This document shows positions 20,182 to 26,612 of a stretch of 26,612 nt of DNA, in pieces. The notes beneath the pieces were generated by a model. That model saw only the letters and a program-made list of their open reading frames with translations. It searched no databases and was not told the origin of the DNA. Each line of letters begins with the position of its first letter. Positions within the stretch are counted from its first letter, which is position 1. The stretch lies in the IMG/VR virus record IMGVR_UViG_3300025052_000002, positions 1 through 26,612 of that record. The stretch is one strand, 5' to 3'. Position numbers and translations under genes: made by a program. Source of the stretch: a virus.

Positions 20182-20302
20182 ACTACTCTGGTCTGCACAT
20201 GACTCAGCAACTGACACTGACGTTCAGAAGGAGTTCCGATTTAAACTTGGGGCGCTCGCTCGCAAGCACCAACGCTTCTATAACTTGGCGGGGGTGACAT
20301 GA
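20102..20302 (+). CDS. Small basic protein of unknown function
   Basis: ATG 20102 lies behind AAGGGAGAGTTCG, giving 66 residues. It overlaps the preceding gene by 80 bases in another frame. Residues 1-20 look like shadow sequence, while the rest (WVRQSELLWSAHDSATDTDV, QKEFRFKLGALARKHQRFYN) is a plausible helical domain. A later start may be used, but none with a good RBS is visible. Its stop overlaps the next ATG by 4 bases (ATGA), which supports that the C-terminal part is truly translated. No family was recognised. Confidence 0.5.
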   Translation: MSLWKRKTVLPVPSPRPPIDQWVRQSELLWSAHDSATDTDVQKEFRFKLGALARKHQRFYNLAGVT

Positions 20303-20472
20303 AGAATCGAACACACATCTGTCTTTCTCCTCACCATGAGGAGACGGTGAAAGAGTGGGCGGCTGATGGCTACCGAAGTTTCAGTGCCCAGATCAGCCTG
20401 CTAGTCCAGCAGGAAATCAACCGACAAGCAGTTCACGAGAGTGATAACGGAAAGGAAGCACGCGTTGCGTAG
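20299..20472 (+). CDS. Ribbon-helix-helix (Arc/MetJ-like) DNA-binding protein
   Basis: Reading by hand from the ATG at 20299 gives a complete 57-residue frame ending at TAG 20472. The order strand-helix-helix is clear: THICLSPHHEETVKEWAADG, then YRSFSAQISLLVQQEINRQA, followed by a polar tail. The short N-terminal strand (THICLS), the first helix with KEWA, the turn after GYRSFSA and the second amphipathic helix ending QQEI are typical of ribbon-helix-helix repressors, which dimerise and insert the strand pair in the DNA major groove. It overlaps the previous gene by 4 bases. It is the last gene before the inverted block and converges on the gene ending at 20433, overlapping it by 40 bases. 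Target unknown. Confidence 0.65.
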   Translation: MKNRTHICLSPHHEETVKEWAADGYRSFSAQISLLVQQEINRQAVHESDNGKEARVA

Positions 20473-20939
20473 AACGAACTTAGCACTACTAACCCTGTCT
20501 TGAGACAGGATAATGCGGCGGGGCTTGTGACCTTGGCTTCATCCGAAGCCACATGGAACACGAGCCTCGCTGTTTTTCTATTGGTCCTCTTCTGGACCTG
20601 ATGCATTGCCTTCGCAATGCGAGATACCGCAAACATCACCCGTCCACCAGCGGTGCCTCCCCTCGACAACCCCCCCTCTAAAGTGGAGAAGCAAGACTTC
20701 TTACCACCAGCCCTGCCGATGTCCCAACCTAGCTTGAGACCTGCACTGTGCTGGTCTGGCATGATTAGTTGACCGGCTAACAAACGATCCAGTTCACAAC
20801 CATCCAGAACACGCAGCCTTACGGTGCCTATACCTAGGCCTGCTGGTTCAACCTTCACTGCGTGACGCAGTGATAACTCAGGCGTCCCTAGATCAGAGGT
20901 CTCCTTGGATTTCTTCCCAGTCTGTTTGCGCTTCGGCAT
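20433..20939 (-). CDS. Unknown basic protein downstream of primase-helicase
   Basis: The frame is open from 20990, but ATG 20939 with AGGAA 9 bases before it is the likely start, giving 168 residues. The front is basic (MPKRKQTGKKSKETSDLGTP), followed by LDRLLAGQLIMPDQHSAGLK and LGWDIGRAGG, a helix pattern (L-x-x-L-x-x-G-x-I-x-x-x-x-x-x-AG) that I associate with small phage proteins next to replication genes. The C-terminal third is Ser/Ala/Leu-rich and less protein-like, with a perfect hairpin (20494-20509) in its DNA, so the true end may differ, for example through a frameshift. It overlaps the primase-helicase end by 47 bases and the ribbon-helix-helix gene by 40 bases (convergent). No function is known. 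Confidence 0.5.
   Translation of the reverse strand: MPKRKQTGKKSKETSDLGTPELSLRHAVKVEPAGLGIGTVRLRVLDGCELDRLLAGQLIMPDQHSAGLKLGWDIGRAGGKKSCFSTLEGGLSRGGTAGGRVMFAVSRIAKAMHQVQKRTNRKTARLVFHVASDEAKVTSPAALSCLKTGLVVLSSFYATRASFPLSLS
20494..20509. other. Hairpin near the convergent gene junction
   Basis: CCTGTCT (20494-20500) and AGACAGG (20503-20509) are exact inverted repeats with only TG between, so 6 bp would form with a 4-base loop. It lies just past the stop of the plus-strand ribbon-helix-helix gene and inside the 3' part of the minus-strand frame. Neither side has a U-run. It may mark the meeting point of the opposing transcripts. Confidence 0.45.
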
Positions 20940-22614
20940 AGGTTCCTGTCGGTTTATCATATGATAACTCACACACACCCTGATTGCCAATGTGTTTGAA
21001 CCTAACCTTCCAGCAGTGGATCTCGACCATGTCGCTGTCGTTAGGTCGGTGAACTGAGAGGCCTACATCAGCCTTGCTGAACCATGCCGCCGACGAAGAT
21101 ATGTCGTAGCCCTTCGGTACTGGGTAGCTACCATCTGCCTGTCGGTATAGCTTGGCTGGATGGGCTACAAAAAATACAGCGCAGTCATGTGCCGCGCTCC
21201 AGTTCCTCACCTTCGTTAACATTTCAGAGATCAGGTTGGTCTCAGACTTACTACCAATGTTCATGTCTAGGTAGTTGTATGGGTCAATGGTTAAGGAACG
21301 CACGCCCATGCGTTGCACTGCTGCACTACCACGCTCAAGCACTGCATCAATGGTAGCTGAGGTGCCGTCGCTCTGCTCCATAAAGAGGAAGTGATCGTTG
21401 ACCCACGTCAGGCCCCGCTCCATCTCCTCCTCACTCATGCGTGGTGTCGGCCCCTCATGGAAAGGCTTGCCCAATGTTTTCTCTAATAGCTTGGCGACGT
21501 GCATGGGAACAGGGTTTTCAAATGAGCAAACAGCATGACGCCAATCATATTTCTGGCTGAGGTTAAATAAAATCTGGTCGAGGAACTCTGATTTGCCCAT
21601 GCTGGGCACGCCCGTGATCACATACACCATTGGTTTGATGGTGAACAGTTCATCGACACATTCATAGCCAGTACTTAGGCCCTTCCCCTCGCCTTGTGCG
21701 TAAAGAGTTCTGACCTGATCGGCATAATGCTCGACATCATACAGGCCCGCTATCGGCCAAGGCTCCGCCTTCTCAATGGCGTTAGCTAATGCCGCCTTAC
21801 CTAACTGTAAGAGGACATCATTGGCATCCTTACAATTCTCTGGCCATTCAACCGACCAGCACTTGGGCTTACCTATACGTCTCGCCAACTCCTCAGCGAG
21901 GGCGTTGCCGGGACCATCCCTGTCTACAGCTATGACGACTTTGTCGGTTGCCTTCAGTATCTCTGAGGCTGCCCAGATGTAGGAAAACTTTCGGTCCTCT
22001 GTAGGATCAACCCTGTCATCATCACTCACCTTGATGGGGGCCCCATTAGGTACGCTCACACTGGGGATACCTATCTCTGCGAGACTAAGTTGATCTATCT
22101 CACCCTCTACTATGACCAGTGGTTCACCCTCTTTGATCTTCTCGATACCGAAGAAGGTGGATGCGGCACCCTCTTGGGTGAACCCCTTGCTATCCAATGC
22201 ACGCCACTTAACAGCGTAGGTCTTGTTGTTGCTGGGCTCAACGTATGGGAAGCCTGCACACATAACGTCGCCCGCATCTCTGATGTACTTGGTGTCAGAG
22301 AGAATGCCTGCGCTGTTGATAGTCTCGACTGACAGCCCACGGCCCTCAAGATATGTCTGTGCTGCTGGGGCTAGGTCTTTCTTAACGGGTGGAACGAACT
22401 TGACAATGTTGTCCCGCTCCTCCTCCAGCTTGACGCCGCCCTTCTCCCCGCAATGGTGGCAGAGCCAGCGTGCGGTAGGCCACTCAACCTTAACGGCGAG
22501 TACCTTCTCAGTCTGGTTATGTTTCTTTCTTGTGTGTGAGCAGGCTGGGCATACGTCACGGTATTGGCCATCGGCTCGTGCTTGATAACTAGTCTTGATT
22601 GTTTCCTTGATCAT
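20893..22614 (-). CDS. Bifunctional DNA primase-helicase (T7 gp4-like)
   Basis: The protein has 573 residues, close to T7 gp4 (566). Zinc-binding: CPAC (22-25) and CHHC (52-55). TOPRIM: VIVEGEIDQ with E170, and VIAVDRDGPGN with D231/D233; then KDANDVL (262-268). Helicase: Walker A GVPSMGKS (335-342), FENP (365-368) near the catalytic Glu, Walker B SLTIDPYNY (440-448) and VAHPAK (483-488). The C-terminal Arg/Lys-containing part KVRFKHIGNQG matches the RecA-fold end. It primes lagging-strand synthesis and unwinds the fork. It is on the minus strand while flanking early genes are on the plus strand, and overlaps its upstream neighbour by 26 bases. No DNA polymerase is in view; it may lie beyond the right edge. 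Confidence 0.93.
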   Translation of the reverse strand: MIKETIKTSYQARADGQYRDVCPACSHTRKKHNQTEKVLAVKVEWPTARWLCHHCGEKGGVKLEEERDNIVKFVPPVKKDLAPAAQTYLEGRGLSVETINSAGILSDTKYIRDAGDVMCAGFPYVEPSNNKTYAVKWRALDSKGFTQEGAASTFFGIEKIKEGEPLVIVEGEIDQLSLAEIGIPSVSVPNGAPIKVSDDDRVDPTEDRKFSYIWAASEILKATDKVVIAVDRDGPGNALAEELARRIGKPKCWSVEWPENCKDANDVLLQLGKAALANAIEKAEPWPIAGLYDVEHYADQVRTLYAQGEGKGLSTGYECVDELFTIKPMVYVITGVPSMGKSEFLDQILFNLSQKYDWRHAVCSFENPVPMHVAKLLEKTLGKPFHEGPTPRMSEEEMERGLTWVNDHFLFMEQSDGTSATIDAVLERGSAAVQRMGVRSLTIDPYNYLDMNIGSKSETNLISEMLTKVRNWSAAHDCAVFFVAHPAKLYRQADGSYPVPKGYDISSSAAWFSKADVGLSVHRPNDSDMVEIHCWKVRFKHIGNQGVCELSYDKPTGTYAEAQTDWEEIQGDL

Positions 22615-22885
22615 GGTTGGTCACCTCATCTCGTGTGTTTTGAAACAACTGCCCAAGATATACTACTCCCTCTCGTGGGCCAAGCTCTTCTAAATATTTG
22701 GCAGCATCCAGCACCTTCCTTGGGATGACACTCGCCATATCACACACCATATTCAGGTCAACTGTCTGGCGATGGAGGAAGGCAAGGGCATCGTCTCTTA
22801 CCCGGCGGTCATAGCTGAGGGTGTCCCGTAGAGCCTGATAGATGACGGCTTGCCAGAGCCGTTCTTCACCCCCCGTGTTTAGCAA
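22589..22885 (-). CDS. Conserved phage protein of unknown function (start uncertain)
   Basis: The frame is open from ATG 22957, but the first ~24 residues are Arg/Ser-rich shadow of the RusA gene. A TTG at 22885 lies in a translational-coupling position over the RusA stop and gives 98 residues; this start is a choice, not shown. The core GEERLWQAVIYQALRDTLSY, DRRVRDDALAFLHRQTVDLN and MVCDMASVIPRKVLDAAKYL matches a pattern I recall in many phage and prophage proteins (LWxAVI-QA-D, A--WL, F-x-x-VC-x-x-A-x-x-x-P-x-x-V), often near replication genes, with no known function. It overlaps RusA upstream and primase-helicase downstream. Confidence 0.65.
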   Translation of the reverse strand: MLNTGGEERLWQAVIYQALRDTLSYDRRVRDDALAFLHRQTVDLNMVCDMASVIPRKVLDAAKYLEELGPREGVVYLGQLFQNTRDEVTNHDQGNNQD

Positions 22886-23273
22886 TTTTAATGACAGCCC
22901 GTGGCTGCTCCTTGTCAAGCCCGTGGAGGATGACCTTGGCCTTGACCTGCCGATCATTGGTATAGGCTACACCTTGTAGACAATCCATTATCAGGCTCTC
23001 GTCAAGATCGGGGCGGCGGCTGGCGTAAAAGATGTGACAATATAACAACACATCGCCATCGATTAACGGGTCAATAGGAACAGCCTGATCCGCGAATAAC
23101 TTCTCATAGCCCCTCGCCTTGTCCGACTTGATGCTGGCTAATCGTTTGCCGAATCGGACGAGCTTCCTGCTGTTCGCCTTGGACGCAGGCTCACCCAAGA
23201 TCGTAACCTCAAACAACCACTTATCTATTGCTATTAGATTGCTAATGGCTATAGTGTCGGAAGGAGAACCCAT
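22866..23273 (-). CDS. rusA: RusA-type Holliday junction resolvase
   Basis: The protein has 135 residues, typical of RusA (about 120). After a short lead the fold begins LFEVTILGEPASKANSRKLV. The middle has SDKARGYEKLFADQ and PLIDGDVLLYCHIFYASRRP, then the signature DLDESLIMDCLQGVAYTNDR (89-108), in which the Asp residues form the metal-binding active site and D-x-L-QG-x-x-Y-x-ND is the family hallmark. It ends HGLDKEQPRAVIKI. RusA nucleases resolve four-way junctions made in replication and recombination. Its ATG (23271-23273) overlaps the ATG of the plus-strand nuclease (23272-23274) in CATG, so the two starts are divergent and share two bases. A later non-ATG start is possible. Confidence 0.88.
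   Translation of the reverse strand: MGSPSDTIAISNLIAIDKWLFEVTILGEPASKANSRKLVRFGKRLASIKSDKARGYEKLFADQAVPIDPLIDGDVLLYCHIFYASRRPDLDESLIMDCLQGVAYTNDRQVKAKVILHGLDKEQPRAVIKIAKHGG
23228..23255 (+). promoter_or_regulatory. Candidate promoter for the recombination operon
   Basis: TTGCTA (23228-23233), a 16-base spacer and TATAGT (23250-23255, 5 of 6 to consensus) lie just before the nuclease gene. The predicted start near 23262 leaves a leader of about 10 bases that includes part of GGAAGGAG, which is short. The promoter lies inside the divergent rusA coding region. On the other strand TATAAT (23281-23276) lies next to the rusA ATG, which would give a start site within the rusA frame. Confidence 0.45.
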
Positions 23274-24156
23274 GAATTATACCAATGAAACTAATTTGCC
23301 TGACCCTGTTGTCCGAGCCCTCACCTTCTTCCAGAAAGATGAGAAGGTAGAAGGACTTAGGGTTACTACTCTTATCGATGCACCGCAGATCAGTCAAATA
23401 AAGAAAACAAAGGAGTGGCGTAAACAGGCTACTGCCGATGTCAAGGATCTTGGGTGGCTCATGCAGGGCAGCGCCATGCATCTGGTCTTGGAGCAAGCCA
23501 ACGTGGATTCCAATTCTTACGAATCGGAGGAGCGTCTAACCGTCAAGGTGAACGGAACCCTCATTAGTGGAGCAGTTGATCTCCAGTATGTTGATGATGA
23601 TGAGGTAGACCTCTTCGATTATAAACAGACTGGTGTCTATAAGATTATCTATGGTGACTACCGAGAATGGACTAATCAATTAAATGTCTACGCCTATCTA
23701 GTTCGCAAGTGCAAGAAGAGGACTGTGCGTAGCGTCTCTGTCATCGCCATGCTGCGCGACTGGAAAGAGGCAGAAGCAAACCGCAAGTCAGACTATCCTC
23801 CAGCATCTATCATCACTATCCCGCTGACCCTGTGGTCCGAAGAGGAACAGGATGCATATGTAGAAGAGAGGGTGCGTCTCCACAATATGGCCCAGCTTGG
23901 CGCTGAGTTCGATGACCTGCCTGAGTGTAGTGATGCGGAGAGATGGGCGAGACCTGCCCAGTATGCCGTGCTGAAGGGCGACAACAAGCGGGCGCTGAGG
24001 GTCTTCGATACCCTGAAGGAGGCAGACGCATACGCCAAGAAAGATTCAAACAGGCACGTCGAGGTGAGACCCGCGACCTACACTCGTTGTGCCAACAACT
24101 ACTGTGGGGTCGCAGAATTTTGTAACCAATGGAAGGAAGGTAACAATGACCGCTAA
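23272..24156 (+). CDS. PD-(D/E)XK nuclease (RecB/Cas4-type exonuclease)
   Basis: ATG 23272 with GGAAGGAG before it gives 294 residues; the frame is open to 23119, but that part lies over rusA. Motifs in order: GWLMQGSAMHLVLE with H70; ISGAVDLQYVDDDEVDLFDY, where D103, D116 and K118 fit the D...(D/E)xK catalytic set; QLNVYAYLV (136-144), the QxxxY motif of RecB-family nucleases. The C-terminus has C273, C278 and C284 in CANNYCGVAEFC, which recall the Fe-S cluster cysteines of Cas4/AddB-type nucleases; a fourth Cys would have to come from elsewhere, possibly C148. It likely digests DNA 5'-3' to feed the annealing protein encoded next. Confidence 0.82.
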   Translation: MNYTNETNLPDPVVRALTFFQKDEKVEGLRVTTLIDAPQISQIKKTKEWRKQATADVKDLGWLMQGSAMHLVLEQANVDSNSYESEERLTVKVNGTLISGAVDLQYVDDDEVDLFDYKQTGVYKIIYGDYREWTNQLNVYAYLVRKCKKRTVRSVSVIAMLRDWKEAEANRKSDYPPASIITIPLTLWSEEEQDAYVEERVRLHNMAQLGAEFDDLPECSDAERWARPAQYAVLKGDNKRALRVFDTLKEADAYAKKDSNRHVEVRPATYTRCANNYCGVAEFCNQWKEGNNDR

Positions 24157-25000
24157 GAAAGAGGCCACCACATGGAGTGTTCTCTCAAAGATCGATTGCT
24201 CTGATCACGTCGAGAAGAAAGGCGGGTTGACCTATCTCTCGTGGGCGTGGGCATGGAAGATCCTGAAAGAGAACTTCCCCGATGCCAGCTTCGAGAAGAA
24301 CTGGTTTGAATACGGTGACCCTACCCCCTACACCCTGCCGTATGCTTTGGACAAGGGCGGCAACGCCTTCGTTAAGGTGACAGTCACGGTAGCTGGGGTA
24401 GCTATCACAGAGGTTATGCCTGTCTTGGATAATCGGAACCGCTCTGTCCAACGGCCTAACAGTTTCCAAGTCAACACTTCTTTACAGCGTTGTCTCACCA
24501 AGGCCATCGCTTACCACGGCTTGGGCTCATACATATATGCAGGAGAAGACGTGCCCGATGTGGCTGAGGAAGAGGTGGTAGTTGAGGATACCCCAGCCAA
24601 GGAAGACACGCCTGCACCAACGCCTGAAATCTCAGGAAGCCTAGATGAGTGGCGTAAGGCATTCGTTGATAATGACACCGTTGACCAGACGGATGAAGGT
24701 ATTGTTATTGCTGAAGGCAAGAACGTCGAAGGTTGGAAGCATGTGGTCGCCTGTTTTGAGGTCTTCATGCCCAGCATCGATGATGTCTGGGGAGACGGAA
24801 AGACGAAGTACGAGGATGGTGATGCCTGCGTTGCTGCCATTGAAGACTTCTACCTTGTCAACAAGAACAAAGCTATCAAGGCTCTAGGCGAGGCGCAGCC
24901 TGAGATGTTGCAGGGCCTCATTGAAATTTTCAAAGCTGCTAAGATGGCAGCGAAATCTAACAAACCCTTTACCAGAAAAGGAGTGAAGACCGATGGCTGA
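24146..25000 (+). CDS. DUF1071/Sak3-like single-strand annealing protein
   Basis: ATG 24146 behind GGAAGGTAACA gives 284 residues; the upstream part of the frame from 24089 overlaps the nuclease and is shadow. Residues ~25-145 follow DUF1071: GGLTYLSWAWAWKILKENFP, DASFEKNWFEYGD, VKVTVTVAGVAITEVMPVLD, and the end QVNTSLQRCLTKAIAYHGLG followed by SYIYAGEDVP, which is the family's best marker. DUF1071 proteins include Sak3, one of the phage single-strand annealing types. The C-terminal half is an acidic linker (EEEVVVEDTPAKEDTPAPTP) plus a helical domain with GKNVEGWKHVVACFEVFMPS, and differs from shorter family members. With the nuclease before it and the SSB-like protein after, it forms a recombination module. 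Confidence 0.82.
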   Translation: MTAKKEATTWSVLSKIDCSDHVEKKGGLTYLSWAWAWKILKENFPDASFEKNWFEYGDPTPYTLPYALDKGGNAFVKVTVTVAGVAITEVMPVLDNRNRSVQRPNSFQVNTSLQRCLTKAIAYHGLGSYIYAGEDVPDVAEEEVVVEDTPAKEDTPAPTPEISGSLDEWRKAFVDNDTVDQTDEGIVIAEGKNVEGWKHVVACFEVFMPSIDDVWGDGKTKYEDGDACVAAIEDFYLVNKNKAIKALGEAQPEMLQGLIEIFKAAKMAAKSNKPFTRKGVKTDG

Positions 25001-25361
25001 CAAACCAAAGTACGGCGGCGGTGCGATGTTCGTGAACAAGTCTGCGTGCAACTACTTCCCGTGGGACGAAATCAAGCGCAAGCAAGATGCGCGTGGTGCC
25101 AACCCCGAACTGTCGGGGAGCGTGGAGATAACAAAGGCCTTCGTCAAGAAGATGGCTGAGATGTTCAAGGAAGGAGACACCCAACCTTCCAAGCGCGGTG
25201 ATGCCGAAGGGCAAGAGGTTGTCGTGATGGACATTGCTGGGCTACAGCGCACCTCCAAGGGTGGGCTTGAGTACTTCAGTGTGTGGTTCTCCGATGCTTA
25301 CAAACCAAAGGAGCAGGCATCCTCTTCTTCCGACGACGACGATGTCGATATCCCGTTCTAG
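24993..25361 (+). CDS. Single-stranded DNA-binding protein (SSB-like) with acidic tip
   Basis: The protein has 122 residues. The C-terminus SSSSDDDDVDIPF has the acidic patch and DIPF tip of bacterial and phage SSBs, which recruits partner enzymes. The N-terminal 95 residues (KYGGGAMFVNKSACNYFPWD, SGSVEITKAFVKKMAEMFKE, GQEVVVMDIAGLQRTSKGGL, EYFSVWFSDAYKP) are strand-rich, as in an OB-like fold, but do not match a named SSB family that I can recall. It overlaps the annealing-protein gene by 8 bases, with AAGGAG before its ATG. Binding of ssDNA made by the nuclease, and hand-over to the annealing protein, is the expected role; it is inferred from tip and context. Confidence 0.72.
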   Translation: MADKPKYGGGAMFVNKSACNYFPWDEIKRKQDARGANPELSGSVEITKAFVKKMAEMFKEGDTQPSKRGDAEGQEVVVMDIAGLQRTSKGGLEYFSVWFSDAYKPKEQASSSSDDDDVDIPF

Positions 25362-25617
25362 GTCACAGTCCCACCTGAGCAGGGTGCGAGGCCAGCCATG
25401 CTTGATATGTGCTGACCCTCGTACCTCCGCTCACCACGTCACCTTCACTGATCAGCCAGCGTTATCACTCAAGGTCAGCGACTACAATACAGTTCCATTG
25501 TGCCATGCCCACCATATGGAACTCCATCGACACGGCAATGAGGAGCAGTGGTGGGCGCTGCAAGGGATAGACCCAATAAAGTTTATTGAGGAGGTAACCA
25601 GAGACAATGGCAAATAG
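25342..25617 (+). CDS. DUF968-like HNH-type endonuclease
   Basis: ATG 25342 (91 residues) is the likely start; the frame is open to 25234 but lies over the SSB gene there. No Shine-Dalgarno precedes it, so it is probably coupled to the SSB gene, which it overlaps by 20 bases. Motifs: VRGQPCLICADPRTSAHHVT, where a Cys pair and the HH of the beta-beta-metal fold lie; SDYNTVPLCHAHHMELHRHG with the second CxxH-H pair; and NEEQWWALQGIDPIKFIEE, typical of DUF968. It would cut DNA with one metal ion; phage members are often next to recombination and RusA genes and may act as junction- or nick-directed nucleases. The assignment is from motif pattern. Confidence 0.78.
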   Translation: MSISRSRSQSHLSRVRGQPCLICADPRTSAHHVTFTDQPALSLKVSDYNTVPLCHAHHMELHRHGNEEQWWALQGIDPIKFIEEVTRDNGK

Positions 25618-25885
25618 ATACACCGAAGTCGAGGAGCAATTAGTCTGTACCAACTGTGGGAAAAAAGCGGGCGGATACTACGAAACAATAATATTGCCAG
25701 AAGGGAAGCCATACAAAGGCAATTCGAGAGTAGTGTCTCAGAAAGAATACTTCCCCGGCAGTAAGCGCACAGTATGGCGACTGAACCGTGGGACATACAG
25801 GGCGTTTAATTACGGCCAGTTTTGTAGCACACCATGCGCTATACGGTTTGCAAATGCAGCGGTTGCTACCGGATATCGGAGGTAA
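25607..25885 (+). CDS. Small zinc-binding protein of unknown function
   Basis: The product has 92 residues. CTNCGKKAGG near residue 14 and FCSTPCAIRFANAA near residue 72 give two Cys pairs (CxxC and CxxxC) of a zinc-ribbon-like unit with a long insertion between them (LNRGTYRAFNYGQ and onward). The second pair followed by a helix (CAIRFANAA) resembles short TRASH/MYM-like zinc sites. It overlaps the DUF968 gene by 11 bases, and GAGGAGGTAACC precedes the ATG. Zinc-binding is likely; the role is unknown. Confidence 0.65.
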   Translation: MANRYTEVEEQLVCTNCGKKAGGYYETIILPEGKPYKGNSRVVSQKEYFPGSKRTVWRLNRGTYRAFNYGQFCSTPCAIRFANAAVATGYRR

Positions 25886-25888
25886 CCA

Positions 25889-26344
25889 ATGACTAACATC
25901 AAGGATGCCAGCTATGGCTTTGAAGCAGTCAAGTCTGTACTGAGACAATCCAAGGACGGCATTGTTCTGAGCTTGGTCCTCCACCCCAGTGATGTACCTA
26001 CCCCCCTCCTCTCTGATCCCATAGGCTCACGTTACATGGTCGGGATGGCCAGACTTGGCGATGAGGAAGAGATCATAGAGCCTGAGAGCGTGCGTGAGGG
26101 CAAGCGTATGGTCACCAGTTGCGGTGCCCTATGCAGGGACAGTGACTTCCAGAAATGGTTGATGGACAACGGCTTCTCTGGGGAACAAACCGAAGAGGCA
26201 GCAGCAACGAGCGTGAAGCGGCTACTGAAAGTAAAGAGTAGGGCTGAACTGAAAGAGAACGTGGATGCCCAGCAGAGGTGGCTGGTAATACGCCAGCACT
26301 TCATTGACCGGGCAATGCTTATGGAGGCTGACATTGACGGATGA
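25889..26344 (+). CDS. Conserved phage protein of unknown function
   Basis: The protein has 151 residues. It follows a pattern I recall in many phages: a strand-turn start (KSVLRQSKDGIVLSLVLHPS), DVPTPLLSDPIGSRYMVGMA, a middle with MVTSCGALCRDSDFQKWLMD, and an end with KSRAELKENVDAQQRWLVIR. The LHPSDVP, IGSRY, GALCRD--F--WL and SRAEL landmarks recur in the family, which appears in replication/recombination regions; no function is known to me. GGAGGTAACCA lies directly before the ATG. Its end overlaps the next gene by 11 bases. Confidence 0.7.
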   Translation: MTNIKDASYGFEAVKSVLRQSKDGIVLSLVLHPSDVPTPLLSDPIGSRYMVGMARLGDEEEIIEPESVREGKRMVTSCGALCRDSDFQKWLMDNGFSGEQTEEAAATSVKRLLKVKSRAELKENVDAQQRWLVIRQHFIDRAMLMEADIDG

Positions 26345-26612
26345 GATCAAGAGTGAACTACTTACTGAGGCTGAGGCCCTTGTTACTGGCCCTCGTGCTG
26401 AGGCTTACGGAGATGCGGCGGTCAATCACATGAGGATTGCTGACCTGTGGAATTGCTGGCTAAGGAATAGAAGCTGGGGTTCCTCTGGGATCATCACACC
26501 CTATGATGCAGCGATGATGGTCATGCTAGTGAAGGTAGCCCGATGCCAGCAGCGGCCATCGCATGATAGCCACGTTGACATCGCTGGGTATGCAGCCGTG
26601 TTGGAAGATATC
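26334..26612 (+). CDS. DUF6378-like phage protein (partial, runs off right edge)
   Basis: The frame is open from TTG 26334 to the window end (93 codons). TTG is the probable start because GGAGG lies 6 bases before it, and the frame has no earlier ATG; an ATG at 26432 would cut off the conserved front. The pattern LLTEAEALVTGPRAEAYGDA, AVNHMRIADLWNCWL, ITPYDAAMMVMLVKVARCQ and SHVDIAGYAAVLEDI is that of DUF6378, a phage family I recall as helical, near replication genes. Its G-x-R-x-x-x-YGD and DSHVDIAGYA motifs resemble MazG-like nucleotide-handling folds in outline, but no activity is established. It overlaps the preceding gene by 11 bases. Confidence 0.8.
   Translation, partial: MTDEIKSELLTEAEALVTGPRAEAYGDAAVNHMRIADLWNCWLRNRSWGSSGIITPYDAAMMVMLVKVARCQQRPSHDSHVDIAGYAAVLEDI

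Noticed and set aside
23249-23256. CACTATAG on the minus strand, resembling the core of a T7 RNA polymerase promoter
   Set aside because: Only 8 bases match, no repeated copies were found in front of other genes, and no phage RNA polymerase gene is visible.
23119-23271. N-terminal extension of the PD-(D/E)XK nuclease frame
   Set aside because: It lies over the rusA coding region and has no RBS. The ATG at 23272 follows GGAAGGAG.

Overview
The window is a 26.6 kb piece of a tailed double-stranded DNA bacteriophage (Caudoviricetes), open at both ends: the major capsid gene runs off the left edge and a DUF6378-type gene off the right. Evidence is a full packaging and head set (small and large terminase, portal, scaffold, capsid) and a phage replication and recombination set. 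The 841-residue portal recalls P22-type portals, which favours a short-tailed virus, but no tail gene is in view. Genes are tightly packed, often with 4-base ATGA overlaps, and many share a strong Shine-Dalgarno context (GGAGGTAACC or GGAAGGTAAC before ATG). This points to a bacterial host that uses Shine-Dalgarno initiation. The gene content resembles phages known from marine viral metagenomes; that is family-level recall, not a database result. No integrase, tRNA, CRISPR array or insertion sequence was found.

Left arm (1-12572, minus strand). Read in transcription order it holds: terminase small subunit (12572-12060); a G-rich palindromic non-coding stretch (candidate packaging region); a one-helix membrane/coiled-coil protein (11804-11556); a control region with three CTAGG-AT-CCTAG palindromes (11335-11441); an accessory cassette of six genes (11253-9114: Cys-motif protein, DUF1937-like protein, basic protein, zinc ribbon, LexA-like winged helix, adenine methyltransferase); a second leader/promoter region with hairpins; then the large terminase, an HTH-metallophosphoesterase, a tiny Lys-rich protein, the portal, a 65-residue protein, a GroES-like co-chaperonin, the scaffold, two structural proteins and the capsid.

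Centre (12573-13266) is about 700 bases without a convincing gene, between the divergent arms. It holds several inverted repeats and a candidate promoter for the packaging genes.

Right arm (13267-26612, mostly plus strand) is the presumed early region: small membrane and unknown proteins, an ArdC-like antirestriction protein, a DnaJ-type zinc-finger/DUF6011 protein, a ParB/sulfiredoxin-like DGQQRL protein and a ribbon-helix-helix protein. Its intercistronic gaps carry many perfect stem-loops that share structure but not sequence. Inside this arm a four-gene block (23273-20433: RusA resolvase, unknown, T7-type primase-helicase, unknown) is inverted to the minus strand. To its right is a recombination set: PD-(D/E)XK nuclease, DUF1071/Sak3-like annealing protein, SSB-like protein with an acidic tip, and a DUF968-like HNH protein.

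The most unusual signals are regulatory: the structure-conserved hairpins (including five palindromes inside one small gene), the CTAG operator cluster, the hairpin-bearing leader of the large terminase, a possible ~45-nt plus-strand RNA between minus-strand genes, and exactly duplicated RBS modules.
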